Source: CALVGQ01 sp031551965 (lineage in GTDB: Bacteria; Bacillota_I; Bacilli_A; Erysipelotrichales; Erysipelotrichaceae). From it: DNA of 64,000 nucleotides. Made by a program: the position numbers and the translations under genes. Position 1 is the stretch's first letter, and each line of letters opens with the position of its first letter. Location of the stretch: contig JAVBMW010000006.1 in NCBI GenBank assembly GCA_031551965.1, positions 62,001 through 126,000 of the forward strand, given 5' to 3'. Positions 33,997-43,277 of the stretch are shown here, in pieces. The notes beneath the pieces were generated by a model, which worked only from the letters and a program-made list of their open reading frames with translations, did no database searches and had not been told where the DNA came from.

Positions 33997-35598
33997 TTAT
34001 TTGCGATATAGTACACTTCCAATATTGAATAAATGGTCTCCAATTCTTTCAACATCAACTAATATTTCATTGTAGATCATACTAGCTTCAAGTCCGCATA
34101 CATGATCTTTTATTCTTTCAAATTGATTGTTTCTAAATGTTTCACATAAATCATCAATTAAATATTCATTTTGTGAAATAATCTGATAAACATTATTATC
34201 TTCATAAACTTCTATGTCTTTGATTGCATTAACACTTCCCATGATTACACGTTGAATTTTCTTTAACTCATTTGTTGCTTCTACAGAAAATTTTGCATTC
34301 GCAAGAAATAAGGCATTAAGATGTTCCTGTAAGTTTACAATATGATCCCCAATTCTTTCAATATCACTATTTAAAGAAAATAATTTACTTAATTTTAAAG
34401 CATCTTCTTCAGTCATTTTTAGTGAAGTGATTTGTGGTACCGCCTTTATGATTTCATGATGTATCTTATCAATTATTACTTCGTTATCTTCAATGATTGC
34501 ATTTGCTTCTTTAGTTTCAATAAGTGAAGTAAAAATTGAATCAATACTTTCTTTGCACAATTTAAACATTATATTTAACTCATTTCGTACATCATACATT
34601 GCAATTGCAACACTACCAATTCGCATATCAGGTACATGGATCGCTGTTTCTTTTTCATTTGATTTGTCTTTTAATACAAATTGAGATATTTGAACTAATG
34701 AGTTCGCAAATGGTAACATGACTATTGTAGTAACGATGTTAAAAAATGTATGAAGGTTCGCAAGCTGAGCCGCAGGATTTGTAGGAGTTAAGCTCACAAA
34801 ATAATCTGTAAGTGGCGTAAAGAAACAAATGACTACAAAAATCACTGTTCCGATTGCATTAAATGCCAAATGCATAATCGCAACTCGCTTTGCGTTACGG
34901 TTACTTCCTAGTGACGAAAGAACAGCAGTAACACATGTTCCGATGTTCATTCCAAACAATACATAACAAGAGCTTGATAATCCTATCAAACCATTCATTG
35001 CCAAAGTTTGTAAAATACCTACCGAAGCTGAAGAACTTTGAATGATTCCAGTAAATATTGTTCCTGCTAAAATGCCAATCAGAGGATTACTAAAAGTTGT
35101 CATGAGTTGGATAAACAATGTAGAGTTTCTAAGAGGAACCATTGCATCTCCCATCATATCCATTCCTATAAACAAAATTCCTAACCCTGCCATGATACCA
35201 CCAAAAGAATTTAATTTTTTATTTTTAAAAAATGTTACTAAAACAACTCCAACAATCGCAATCAGTGGCGCGATCGCTGATACATCAAGTGCAATAAGTT
35301 GACCTGTAATTGTAGTACCTATATTGGCACCCATAATAAGACCTACTGCTTGAGTCAAATTCATTAATCCTGCATTCACAAATCCTACAACCATAACAGT
35401 AGTTGCACTTGAACTTTGAATAATCGCAGTAATAATTGCTCCAACTGCAACTGCTTTAAAACGATTTGTGGTCAATTTTTCTAAAATGGATTGTAACTTG
35501 TTACCTGCCATGGTTTCTAAACCATCGCTCATCATTTTCATTCCATATAAAAATAATGATAGTCCTCCAAGCATCATTAGTACATCACTAATTCCCAT
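33997..35598 (-). CDS. Na+/phosphate cotransporter with PhoU-like tail
   Basis: A 533-residue membrane transporter of the NptA/PNaS family. Two repeats with the QSSSATT/QSSSAS signature (about residues 61-67 and 187-192) form the transport core with eight or so helices. The C-terminal 200 residues are a soluble helical PhoU-like domain (LFSLNSDIERIGDHIVNL and VDVERIGDHLFNIGS). It imports phosphate with sodium. The upstream 11-bp direct repeats at 35639-35672 look like a PhoP binding region, which supports phosphate control. Confidence 0.9.
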   Translation of the reverse strand: MGISDVLMMLGGLSLFLYGMKMMSDGLETMAGNKLQSILEKLTTNRFKAVAVGAIITAIIQSSSATTVMVVGFVNAGLMNLTQAVGLIMGANIGTTITGQLIALDVSAIAPLIAIVGVVLVTFFKNKKLNSFGGIMAGLGILFIGMDMMGDAMVPLRNSTLFIQLMTTFSNPLIGILAGTIFTGIIQSSSASVGILQTLAMNGLIGLSSSCYVLFGMNIGTCVTAVLSSLGSNRNAKRVAIMHLAFNAIGTVIFVVICFFTPLTDYFVSLTPTNPAAQLANLHTFFNIVTTIVMLPFANSLVQISQFVLKDKSNEKETAIHVPDMRIGSVAIAMYDVRNELNIMFKLCKESIDSIFTSLIETKEANAIIEDNEVIIDKIHHEIIKAVPQITSLKMTEEDALKLSKLFSLNSDIERIGDHIVNLQEHLNALFLANAKFSVEATNELKKIQRVIMGSVNAIKDIEVYEDNNVYQIISQNEYLIDDLCETFRNNQFERIKDHVCGLEASMIYNEILVDVERIGDHLFNIGSVLYRK

Positions 35599-35638
35599 AA
35601 TTTTCTCCTCATTTATTGTAAAAATTATAAGTAATTAA

Positions 35639-35672
35639 TGTTAATTTATCGTTAATTTTACGTTTTTTAATC
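35639..35672 (-). promoter_or_regulatory. PHO-box-like 11-bp direct repeats
   Basis: Three tandem 11-bp units start with GTTAATTTATC, GTTAATTTTAC and GTTTTTTAATC (35640-35672), giving T-T-A-A-C at an 11-bp period on the minus strand. The spacing and core match PhoP boxes of Firmicutes, 42-74 bp before the phosphate transporter start. Confidence 0.6.
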
Positions 35673-35759
35673 GTGAATAATTAAAAAACTCTACTCATAT
35701 GTTTTGAATCTATTTAAAGTGAAAAGATATATTAACAAATTTTAGGTGTATTATAAAGA

Positions 35760-35787
35760 AAAAATCATCCTTTTTCAAGAATGATCT
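35760..35787 (-). terminator. Terminator of the tRNA-Asn/tRNA-Glu transcript
   Basis: ATCATCC/GAATGAT arms (one G-U) with a TTTTTCAA loop lie 16 bp after tRNA-Glu, followed by a T-run on the minus strand. Confidence 0.7.
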
Positions 35788-35800
35788 CTAGCGACATATT

Positions 35801-35877
35801 TGGTGACTCGTACGGGATTCGAACCCGTGAATGACGCCGTGAAAGGGCGCTGTGTTAAGCCGCTTCACCAACGAGCC
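35801..35877 (-). tRNA. tRNA-Glu (TTC)
   Basis: A 77-nt cloverleaf with encoded CCA. Acceptor GGCTCGT pairs with ACGAGTC; the anticodon stem GCGCC/GGCGT encloses the loop CTTTCAC with anticodon TTC. It follows tRNA-Asn in the same transcript. Confidence 0.93.
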
Positions 35878-35885
35878 AAAAAAAA

Positions 35886-35961
35886 TGGCGCCTAAAACAG
35901 GGCTCGAACCTGTGACCTAACGGTTAACAGCCGTTTGCTCTACCGACTGAGCTATTTAGGC
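35886..35961 (-). tRNA. tRNA-Asn (GTT)
   Basis: A 76-nt cloverleaf with encoded CCA. Acceptor GCCTAAA pairs with TTTAGGC, and the loop CTGTTAA carries anticodon GTT. It is 8 bp upstream of tRNA-Glu. A TATAAT box lies about 9 bp upstream. Confidence 0.95.
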
Positions 35962-36097
35962 ATTGCTTAATTATAGTAACATACACCTTAGTGTTGTGCA
36001 AGCTTTTTCGCAAAAAAGTTACAACGATTTTTTTGGCCATATTTTAAAATCGTTCTGTAGTTATTTAAATTGTCTCTTATTTTAAAAAAAGATTTAA

Positions 36098-36121
36098 AAA
36101 CGAAGCATTTAAGCTCCGTTT
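36098..36121 (-). terminator. Terminator of the MATE gene
   Basis: AAACGAAGC/GCTCCGTTT arms pair with one G-U-type bulge around a 6-nt loop, 4 bp past the stop codon, with TTTTTAAAT next on the minus strand. Confidence 0.7.
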
Positions 36122-36125
36122 GACA

Positions 36126-37493
36126 TTATAGCACTTCTGGTTCGATCGCTAAATTGACGACCCATTTTTCTTTTCTAACTAATCTATAGGCGATAAACAT
36201 TTTTACTAAATCTGTTGATTGACCAATAATGTAAAGAGTATAAATATCAAAATCAGTAAAATAAGCTACTGCTGCAACTAATGGAATATTAAAGGTCCAC
36301 ATATAGATTGAATCCATATAGAAGGTACTTTTTGTATCTCCTCCAGCACGCAAAGTAAAATAAAGAGAGGTGTTTAACATATATATCCAAAACATACATG
36401 ACATGATACGTAAAGTAGTTGTGGTAATTTCTCTTGCCTCTTTGCTTATCTGGAACCAGTTTGGAACGATAAATGATGAGCCAAACATAAGTATTCCAAA
36501 CACTACAGCCAACATCATGCTAAAACCGATTAACCGGTAAGCATTTGATTTAGCCTCCTCAAGTTCATTTGCTCCTAAATGATGTGAAATTAAAACCGTT
36601 GAAGCCGCTGCCATACCACCAAACAAAACAAAGAATAAATCTGATATTGTATTCGCAACTGCATATCCCGATATTACTTCAGAACCTCTTGTTCCATATA
36701 GTTTAAATAATGTAGCCATTCCAAATGACCACAAGACTTCATTTGTTGCCAAAGGAGCTGCCTTAATAAAAATCTTCCTCGATAGTTCTGAAGGAATCTT
36801 AAATAAATCCTTTACTTTAGTCTTAAATGGTAAATCCATTTTCCAAATAACAATTAGAAGAATACCTGTTTCAATAATACGTGCAATTAAAGTTGCAAGA
36901 GCTGCCCCAGCAACTTCTAAACGAGGTAATCCAAAGTTTCCAAAGATAAAACCATAATTTAGCACAGCATTAATAAAAACCGCTAAAAAACTACAATACA
37001 TCGGAATTTTTGTTTCACCAACTGATCTCATCGCCCCTGCAATTGAAAGCGATAGTGCCATAGGTAAAAACGTATACTTTGCAACCGCAAAATAAGCGAT
37101 TCCTTTTGATATGATTTCTTTATCAGGTGTAAAATAATGAACTATTTGTTCAGCAAATAAAAGCGATGCAACAAAAAAGAAAATCATAATCAAAGACACA
37201 TAAACAATTGAAAAACGAAATGATTCCTGCATTTTTTCAACTTTCTTCGCTCCATAAAATTGTGCTAAGAATATTGAAGAAGCTGCAATCAATCCCATTC
37301 CTGCAAAAATTGCGATCATATAAAACTTATTAACGGCTGCAACTCCACCAAGTGCAGCATCTCCAAGTTGACCAACCATTAAATTATCCAATAAATTTAC
37401 CGAACTAGCTACCAGCTGTTGTAACATCATTGGTACCGCAACTACCAAAGTTCTTTTGTAAAACTTTTTATTTCCTATAAATTTTTTAAACAT
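36126..37493 (-). CDS. MATE-family efflux pump
   Basis: A 455-residue membrane protein with twelve predicted helices in two homologous halves, the usual MATE length and layout. The first helix region VAVPMMLQQLVASSVNLLDNLMVGQLG is diagnostic. It exchanges H+ or Na+ for cationic drugs or metabolites. It is monocistronic, with a terminator behind it, and no regulator lies beside it. The substrate cannot be predicted. Confidence 0.9.
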   Translation of the reverse strand: MFKKFIGNKKFYKRTLVVAVPMMLQQLVASSVNLLDNLMVGQLGDAALGGVAAVNKFYMIAIFAGMGLIAASSIFLAQFYGAKKVEKMQESFRFSIVYVSLIMIFFFVASLLFAEQIVHYFTPDKEIISKGIAYFAVAKYTFLPMALSLSIAGAMRSVGETKIPMYCSFLAVFINAVLNYGFIFGNFGLPRLEVAGAALATLIARIIETGILLIVIWKMDLPFKTKVKDLFKIPSELSRKIFIKAAPLATNEVLWSFGMATLFKLYGTRGSEVISGYAVANTISDLFFVLFGGMAAASTVLISHHLGANELEEAKSNAYRLIGFSMMLAVVFGILMFGSSFIVPNWFQISKEAREITTTTLRIMSCMFWIYMLNTSLYFTLRAGGDTKSTFYMDSIYMWTFNIPLVAAVAYFTDFDIYTLYIIGQSTDLVKMFIAYRLVRKEKWVVNLAIEPEVL

Positions 37494-37602
37494 AGTACCC
37501 CCATACGATAAAAAGCAACATACTTCCTTATCAGCATGCCACTAATTATCCCATATTTTAATGCTATGTACAACTAAATACTTCAACGTTACCGAAGTGT
37601 CA

Positions 37603-39156
37603 TTAATCTGCAATAACATTTGTTCCATTAAGCATCGATTTACATGAGTAAATCAGTAGACCCCCAACGATCAGATTACATATCATCATAATCAACGAAG
37701 ACATAATAATCCCACTTTGTAAAGTAACTTCTAATAATACTATAACAACAAGTGAAGGAATTGTTGCAATGAGCATTATAAACATTTTAAGGTAAGTTTC
37801 AACAATTGGTGTGGTGTTACTCTTCATTAAGCGAACACTCCATAACCCAGCCGCAATGAAGATAATCGCTGTAGAGAAACTTTGTATATAACAGCCAACT
37901 AGTTCAACAAACGAAACTTGAAATATAATTGCACAAGGAGCTATGGCAACAACCAACATCAATGCCATTCTTAGAATAACTGGTACAACTAAATTAATCA
38001 ATTTGTTTAGCGGTTCATCGGGTATCAAATAAATATAAGATAATTTTAATTCTTTTGAAAAAGAGTCTGCATTAATTCCCATCATTACAACAATAACCAA
38101 CATTGAACGATAAAATGTAAATCCTTGTCCCATAAAATAAGACATGAATAAATAGATAACGATCATTATGATTTCTTGCATACCGATCCAATTGCGCGTT
38201 TTTTTCATGATCAATATATTCTTAGAGGCAATTGCACCTGCACCCTTAGAAAAACTAGCATTTTTAACTTCTGAGATTTTTCGATTCAATGTTCCATTGT
38301 TTCCATTTTCTTTTACTTTTTGTTTTAAATCGGTTACCCATTCAGCATCTTGTATTGCTTGTTCATAAAAATCACCTTTAATGTTAACCGTTAATACAGT
38401 AATGATTATACATACCAAAAATGTTGTTCCATATCCTATTAAAACAGCAACATTATCATGGCTCAATACTCCGATCAAACCATATTTAATCCATCCAAAT
38501 ACTGGGACAAAGTAAAATAAAGGATCTTTTGTAAATGAGGTAATCGCAATTTTAATTGATTCACTATTCATTACGGATAACCCAAATAATATTCCAATAT
38601 ATATAAGAACCAGTGCAACTACAGTTCTTTTCACTAATTTTGCATGACTGTTGTCCATCTCATAAAAGTAAAAGAATGTGATCAAGCCAAAGGCAAAGTA
38701 AAACATCAAAATGCTTCCAATTAGCAAGAAAATGATAAATGACAATGTTACTGTTTCATCCATCAAATAAATCACTGAATAAGCAGTTAAACCCAAGCCA
38801 TATAATAAAGTACCCTTTAAAGTGTCGGCCATTAAATAACTTAGTACTTGTTTTTTACTGAAAGGTCCAGCAAAAATATAATTAGCATCATCGTTTGTAA
38901 CGATAGCCGTTCTTTTTTGAAAAGTCATCATGACCATCATAAACATAGCAAAGCCAACATATAACGTAACAATACCTTGTATCCCATCGGTTACCAAAGT
39001 CTGTTGCATCAAGTTACGATTGGAAAACAGTGTTATAAACATGAACACAAAGAAAAGCATGGCAGCAATTGTAACTAAACCACTACTCCACTTTGAAAAC
39101 AGTGAACGGATCATCGCTTTAAACTTTACATAGAATAGGTACACTAATGCGTTCAT
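37603..39156 (-). CDS. ABC exporter membrane subunit
   Basis: A 517-residue integral membrane protein with about twelve hydrophobic segments. The N-terminal block (TIAAMLFFVFMFITLFSN, then NDDANYIFAGPFSKKQVL) fits the 'putative ABC exporter' family of Firmicutes. It overlaps the ATPase gene by 4 bp, so the two form one transporter. Substrate unknown; peptide or lipid export is plausible for this type. Confidence 0.82.
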   Translation of the reverse strand: MNALVYLFYVKFKAMIRSLFSKWSSGLVTIAAMLFFVFMFITLFSNRNLMQQTLVTDGIQGIVTLYVGFAMFMMVMMTFQKRTAIVTNDDANYIFAGPFSKKQVLSYLMADTLKGTLLYGLGLTAYSVIYLMDETVTLSFIIFLLIGSILMFYFAFGLITFFYFYEMDNSHAKLVKRTVVALVLIYIGILFGLSVMNSESIKIAITSFTKDPLFYFVPVFGWIKYGLIGVLSHDNVAVLIGYGTTFLVCIIITVLTVNIKGDFYEQAIQDAEWVTDLKQKVKENGNNGTLNRKISEVKNASFSKGAGAIASKNILIMKKTRNWIGMQEIIMIVIYLFMSYFMGQGFTFYRSMLVIVVMMGINADSFSKELKLSYIYLIPDEPLNKLINLVVPVILRMALMLVVAIAPCAIIFQVSFVELVGCYIQSFSTAIIFIAAGLWSVRLMKSNTTPIVETYLKMFIMLIATIPSLVVIVLLEVTLQSGIIMSSLIMMICNLIVGGLLIYSCKSMLNGTNVIAD

Positions 39157-39851
39157 TCTTTTTCACCATCAGTAATTTCAAAGAAAATATCTTTTAATGA
39201 TTGACCATTTAATTCATTTTTTTCTATTTTTCTAAGAATTTTACCTTTATCCATAATATAGGCTACATCCCAGATTCCATCGATCACATCAATAATATGC
39301 GTGCTAATTAAAACACTTTTCCCTTCTTCTTTTAAACTAACAAGAACTTGCAATACATTTTCGATCGCCTTGGGATCAAGTCCTAACATCGGTTCATCTA
39401 TCAACAAAGAATGTGGATTTGGGATAAGAGCAAGCAACATACTTACTTTCTGCATCATTCCTTTAGACAACTTCTTTACAACTGTTTTTCTTTTATCTTC
39501 CAATTCAAAAAGTTTAAGTAAACGATCTGCTTCTTCCATATAATTTTCAACTTGATAAGCTTTACCAATGAAATGAATGTGCTCATCGATCGTAAGTGCT
39601 TCATATAGCATAGGCATTTCCGGTATATATCCAAATAGACGTTTTGCATCAATGCTAGTATTCTCATAGGTATCGATTTCAACAGAACCTTTATGCTTCA
39701 ATAATCCTGCAATGCTTTTGATAGTCGTTGATTTACCAGCCCCATTAGGTCCTAATAAAACTGTGATTTTTCCGTTTTCCGCCATTAAGCTTACATTATC
39801 AACCGCTAAAAATCGATCGTACCACTTGACCATATTTCTTACTTCTATCAT
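39153..39851 (-). CDS. ABC exporter ATPase
   Basis: A 232-residue ABC ATPase with Walker A GPNGAGKST, a shortened signature LSKGMMQKVSML, Walker B LLIDEPMLGLDP and H-loop LISTHIIDV. This pattern belongs to the CcmA/BcrA-like exporter group. ATG 39851 is used; an in-frame TTG five codons upstream lies inside the GGAGGG ribosome site. It is the partner of the membrane subunit that follows. Confidence 0.9.
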   Translation of the reverse strand: MIEVRNMVKWYDRFLAVDNVSLMAENGKITVLLGPNGAGKSTTIKSIAGLLKHKGSVEIDTYENTSIDAKRLFGYIPEMPMLYEALTIDEHIHFIGKAYQVENYMEEADRLLKLFELEDKRKTVVKKLSKGMMQKVSMLLALIPNPHSLLIDEPMLGLDPKAIENVLQVLVSLKEEGKSVLISTHIIDVIDGIWDVAYIMDKGKILRKIEKNELNGQSLKDIFFEITDGEKE

Positions 39852-39976
39852 TCCTGATCCCTCCAATATTTAATAGGATTATAGCATAAATTCACTTCTT
39901 ATTCATCTTATTTTTCTTATTATTTTCTTAAGAATACTTTAGAAATTGATTTCATAGATTATAAAAGGTGATCAAC

Positions 39977-40654
39977 ATGAAAAAATGGCTATTGGTTGTA
40001 CTATCTATTCTTATTATTTGTGTATCTTTACTTATAAAACCTATAACTCGTGTTCTTGCGATTAAAAGCAATTCCACATTGAAAGGAATAGTAATCGTTT
40101 TAGATGCAGGCCACGGAGGTTTTGATCCTGGTGCACGAACTAAAATGATTGATGAACAAAGTATAAACTTAGATATTTGTCTTAAACTAAAAAAAATATT
40201 GGAAAGTGCCGGAGCCGAAGTCATATTAACGCGAGATGACAACTATGATTTGTCTGATAATTCCACTGGAAGTAAAAAAAGGGATGATATGATTAAACGT
40301 GCCAACATCATGAATCAGGAAAACGTCACTTTATTCCTTAGCATTCATTGCAATACTAGTTTCGATCGTAAATGTCATGGTGCTGAAGCCTATTATCGAA
40401 TTGATGATGAAGTATCTAAACAATTGGCTACAACCATCTTAAATCAACTTCGTGATTTAACGGATAGTAAATTTCTTCCTAAAAAAGGAGATTTTTATTT
40501 ATTGAATAATACTCATACTTTAGGTGCACTCATAGAAGTTGGTTTTATGACTAACCCTAATGATTTGGCCAACCTTCAAAAAAACGATTATCAAGAGGAA
40601 CTTGCTTATCATATATATTTAGGTATTCAAAATTTCTTGCAAATCCTTCAATGA
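39977..40654 (+). CDS. cwlD: N-acetylmuramoyl-L-alanine amidase (CwlD-like)
   Basis: A 225-residue amidase_3 family protein. An N-terminal membrane segment (about 4-22, WLLVVLSILIICVSLLI) acts as a signal-anchor. The zinc His is in LDAGHGGFDPGA, the second ligand is the Glu of DEQSINLDI, the third is in SIHCN, and the catalytic Glu is in ALIEVGFMTNP. Such enzymes cut the amide between muramic acid and L-Ala; CwlD proper makes muramic-delta-lactam in spore cortex, but no other spore genes are visible here. ATG 39977 after AAAGGTG is preferred over a GTG three codons earlier. Confidence 0.85.
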   Translation: MKKWLLVVLSILIICVSLLIKPITRVLAIKSNSTLKGIVIVLDAGHGGFDPGARTKMIDEQSINLDICLKLKKILESAGAEVILTRDDNYDLSDNSTGSKKRDDMIKRANIMNQENVTLFLSIHCNTSFDRKCHGAEAYYRIDDEVSKQLATTILNQLRDLTDSKFLPKKGDFYLLNNTHTLGALIEVGFMTNPNDLANLQKNDYQEELAYHIYLGIQNFLQILQ

Positions 40655-40770
40655 TCAATTTATTTCTTAATGCAGAATAAATATAAATGTAACCGTTATC
40701 AACCATTTTTTGATAATTTCCTTGTTTTTTTTACTCGACACTAAGATATGTGTTTGTTATAATAACAACA

Positions 40771-40890
40771 TTAATACCGTATATGCTTACTAATAAGGAG
40801 TAAGCGTCTCTACCCTATCGCCGTAAATGATGGGACTACGATAGAAACCTTTTTTGTGTTTCTGTCAAAGAGATGACGGAAACGTTTTTT
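40771..40890 (+). promoter_or_regulatory. Guanine riboswitch with transcription terminator
   Basis: The purine aptamer core is clear: TATATGC, the GTCTCTACC junction, GCCGTAAATG and GACTACG. The specificity base is C in GACTAC, so it is a guanine/hypoxanthine type. Expression platform: GATAGAAAC (40840-40848, 3' side of P1) can pair with GTTTCTGTC (40858-40866) as antiterminator, while GTTTCTGTCA/TGACGGAAAC (40858-40883) plus T-run is the terminator. Ligand binding holds P1 closed and turns the permease gene off. Confidence 0.93.
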
Positions 40891-40932
40891 CTTTTTAGAC
40901 GGTATTAACACAAATAAAGGGGGAGAACTTGA

Positions 40933-42243
40933 ATGTTCGAAAAATTATTCAAACTGTCTGAAAAAAAGACAAACATCAAAACCGAGCTCATAGCTGGGTT
41001 AACCACATTTTTAACAATGGCTTATATTTTACCTGTAAATGCCAATATGCTTTCTGCCACAGGAATGTCATTTAATGCAGTATTTTTTGCAACTGCTCTA
41101 TCAAGTGCATTCGCATCAATTGTTATGGGGATTTATGCTAACTATCCTGTTGCTTTAGCTCCTGGTATGGGGGTCAATGCTTTCTTTACTTTTACAGTAT
41201 GCATGACTTATGGTTTATCTTGGCAAGCTGCTTTAGCTGCTGTATTTATTTCAGGAATTATCTTCTTAATTATTTCTGTAACTAACATTCGTAAAATGGT
41301 AATCCAAGCGATTCCTCAACAATTAAAACTTGCTATCGGTGCTGGTATTGGATTCTTCATTGCTTTTATTGGATTCAAAAATGCTGGAATCATCGTTTCA
41401 AATCCTTCAACTTTTGTATCCCTTGGCAATTTAGCTGATCCAGTAGTTTTATTAGCTTTATTTGGCTTAGTTATTACAATCGTATTTATTTGTCGCAAAG
41501 TAAAAGCCGCAGTATTTTATGGTTTAGCTTTAACAGCAATTGTCGGTGTTGTTGCGGGACTTTGTGGAGTATCTGGTATGCCTGCTCTTCCAACAAGTTG
41601 GGATTTCAGTTTAGATATGTCTGCAGTTGGTGGATTTGCACAGGGATTTGGAGAATTATTTGCAGACTCACGTTGGATGGTTATCATTTTCTCATTCTTA
41701 TTTGTTGATTTCTTCGATACTGCAGGAACATTACTTGCTATAGGTAATCGTATCGGTATCGTTAAAGAAGATGGTGAATTGGTTGATGTTGAAAAAGCAT
41801 TGTTTGCAGATGCTGCAGGTACTGTATTCGGTGCTATGCTTGGCACATCAACAGTTACTTCTTTTGTTGAATCATCATCAGGAGTTGAAGCTGGTGGACG
41901 TACTGGTCTTACCGCTGTAACAACAGGTGTATTATTCCTTGTATCTCTTATCTTATCTCCTATCTTATCAATAGTTACATCTGCTGTAACGGCTCCTGCA
42001 TTAATCGTTGTAGGTATCTTAATGGCATCTCAACTTAAAGGAATCGAGTGGGACGACTTTACATATGCAGCTCCTGCGTTTGTTACAGTAATCATGATGA
42101 TTCTTACTTACTCAATTTCAGATGGTATGGCGTTAGGATTTGTTACATATGCAGTTACAATGATCGCTTCTGGTCGCATTAAGGAAATCAACCCAATCAT
42201 TTGGGCATTGCTAGTAATCTTTGTAATTTACTTCGCAGTATAG
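40933..42243 (+). CDS. pbuG: AzgA-type guanine/hypoxanthine permease
   Basis: A 436-residue transporter of the AzgA/PbuG branch of the NCS2-like purine permeases, with about twelve to thirteen helices. Family motifs are GLTTFLTMAYILPVNANML, ALAPGMGVNAFFTFT, FVDFFDTAGTLLAI, GTSTVTSFVESSSGVEAGGRTGLT and YAAPAFVTVIMM. It takes up guanine, hypoxanthine or adenine by proton symport. The guanine riboswitch upstream shuts it off when purines are plentiful, which supports a guanine/hypoxanthine substrate. An AAAGGGGGAG ribosome site precedes the ATG. Confidence 0.92.
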   Translation: MFEKLFKLSEKKTNIKTELIAGLTTFLTMAYILPVNANMLSATGMSFNAVFFATALSSAFASIVMGIYANYPVALAPGMGVNAFFTFTVCMTYGLSWQAALAAVFISGIIFLIISVTNIRKMVIQAIPQQLKLAIGAGIGFFIAFIGFKNAGIIVSNPSTFVSLGNLADPVVLLALFGLVITIVFICRKVKAAVFYGLALTAIVGVVAGLCGVSGMPALPTSWDFSLDMSAVGGFAQGFGELFADSRWMVIIFSFLFVDFFDTAGTLLAIGNRIGIVKEDGELVDVEKALFADAAGTVFGAMLGTSTVTSFVESSSGVEAGGRTGLTAVTTGVLFLVSLILSPILSIVTSAVTAPALIVVGILMASQLKGIEWDDFTYAAPAFVTVIMMILTYSISDGMALGFVTYAVTMIASGRIKEINPIIWALLVIFVIYFAV

Positions 42244-42250
42244 CTCAATC

Positions 42251-42277
42251 AAGGAGACCTCAAAGTCTCCTTTTCTT
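42251..42277 (+). terminator. Terminator of the purine permease gene
   Basis: AAGGAGAC/GTCTCCTT form an 8-bp stem with a 6-nt loop and are followed by TTCTTTT. Confidence 0.85.
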
Positions 42278-42370
42278 TTGATTCAATTCTTTTGTGTTTC
42301 ATATATTATAGGTAACATTATAGCAGTAAGAAAATTTCTAAAAAAAAGTAATATAAATATCAAAAAAGCG

Positions 42371-42399
42371 TTGACAGACAACTTCCGTTTTGGTATTAT
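42371..42399 (+). promoter_or_regulatory. Promoter of the tRNA-Ile/tRNA-Ala operon
   Basis: TTGACA (42371-42376) and TATTAT (42394-42399) with a 17-bp spacer, 22 bp before the mature tRNA-Ile. Confidence 0.75.
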
Positions 42400-42420
42400 A
42401 TATAAGCATTCGGTGTTAGT

Positions 42421-42497
<77 letters not shown>

Positions 42498-42516
42498 TCG
42501 AATTGAATATACATAT

Positions 42517-42592
42517 GGGGTATTAGCTCAGCTGGGAGAGCGCCTGCCTTGCACGCAGGAGGTCAACGGTTCGATCCCGTTATGCTCCACCA
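42517..42592 (+). tRNA. tRNA-Ala (TGC)
   Basis: A 76-nt cloverleaf with encoded CCA. Acceptor GGGGTAT pairs with ATGCTCC (two G-U), and the loop CTTGCAC carries anticodon TGC. Confidence 0.96.
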
Positions 42593-42603
42593 TATATCAA
42601 ATT

Positions 42604-42629
42604 AAAGCCTAACAAAAGGCTTTTTTTGT
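42604..42629 (+). terminator. Terminator of the tRNA operon
   Basis: AAAGCC/GGCTTT form a stem with an 8-nt loop, followed by a run of seven T. Confidence 0.85.
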
Positions 42630-42707
42630 GTTTAAATTTGATATCCTTTAATTAGTGTTCTAAAACAAATTTATATATTAATAATATAATTCATCAGTGA
42701 TCCGAAA

Positions 42708-42739
42708 AAAAACTCTCAAAATATTCATTGAAAGTTTTT
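42708..42739 (-). terminator. Terminator of the DUF1893 gene
   Basis: AAAAACTCTCA/TGAAAGTTTTT pair with one mismatch around a 10-nt loop and end in T-runs on the minus strand, 10 bp past the stop. Confidence 0.7.
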
Positions 42740-42748
42740 AATAATCCC

Positions 42749-43189
42749 TTATTTTTTTTTCCCCATTAATTCATTCACTTTTTGGTTTAATGCTTGATGT
42801 GCCACGTCAACATCATAGATAGCTAATACTGTTTTTTCAAGTGGACACATATCATCTTTTGTGCGATTCTCAATAAACTCTACTAAACTACCATATGTAA
42901 ACTCGATGTCTGTTCTTTCTAAGAACTCTACCGCCGCTTTACTCATGACCTCACCATAGATTCCACACACACCGCCTTTTACAAGGAGCATGGCAGCTGA
43001 TTTGCCGATCACTTGATCTGCAACCCATCCTTCTTCAAAGAACGTTGAGTCTTCATTTAAAGGGGCTAAAATCGGTTTAATCCCATGATCTTTACTCGTA
43101 TATACGCCAAGAGAGTCTTCTTTCATCATAACGCAAGTAAAATTATGGTCTCTTAGCATTTTTTTTGCTTTCAATAATAACTGATTCAT
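42749..43189 (-). CDS. DUF1893 domain protein
   Basis: A 146-residue cytosolic protein. Its core (WVADQVIGKSAAMLLVKGGVCGIYGEVMSKAAVEFLE, then VEFIENRTKDDMCPLEKTV) fits DUF1893, a small family in Firmicutes and archaea related to deaminase-fold proteins. A conserved Cys-Pro-x-Glu (CPLE) near the end is a typical feature. The biochemical role is not known. It is monocistronic, with its own terminator. Confidence 0.8.
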   Translation of the reverse strand: MNQLLLKAKKMLRDHNFTCVMMKEDSLGVYTSKDHGIKPILAPLNEDSTFFEEGWVADQVIGKSAAMLLVKGGVCGIYGEVMSKAAVEFLERTDIEFTYGSLVEFIENRTKDDMCPLEKTVLAIYDVDVAHQALNQKVNELMGKKK

Positions 43190-43277
43190 TCATATATCAC
43201 CCGTTGTTTATTATAGCATATTATTTTTACAAGTCTTTAAATATTTACTTAACTTACACACAAGAAAACATTTATAT

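Noticed and set aside
43190..43277. A third copy of the rpsI 3' repeat that would place the helicase gene inside the element
   Set aside because: The spaces at 43190-43277 and 42593-42748 were read for the AAGAACCTCC/GGAAGTTCTT hairpin and no copy was found.
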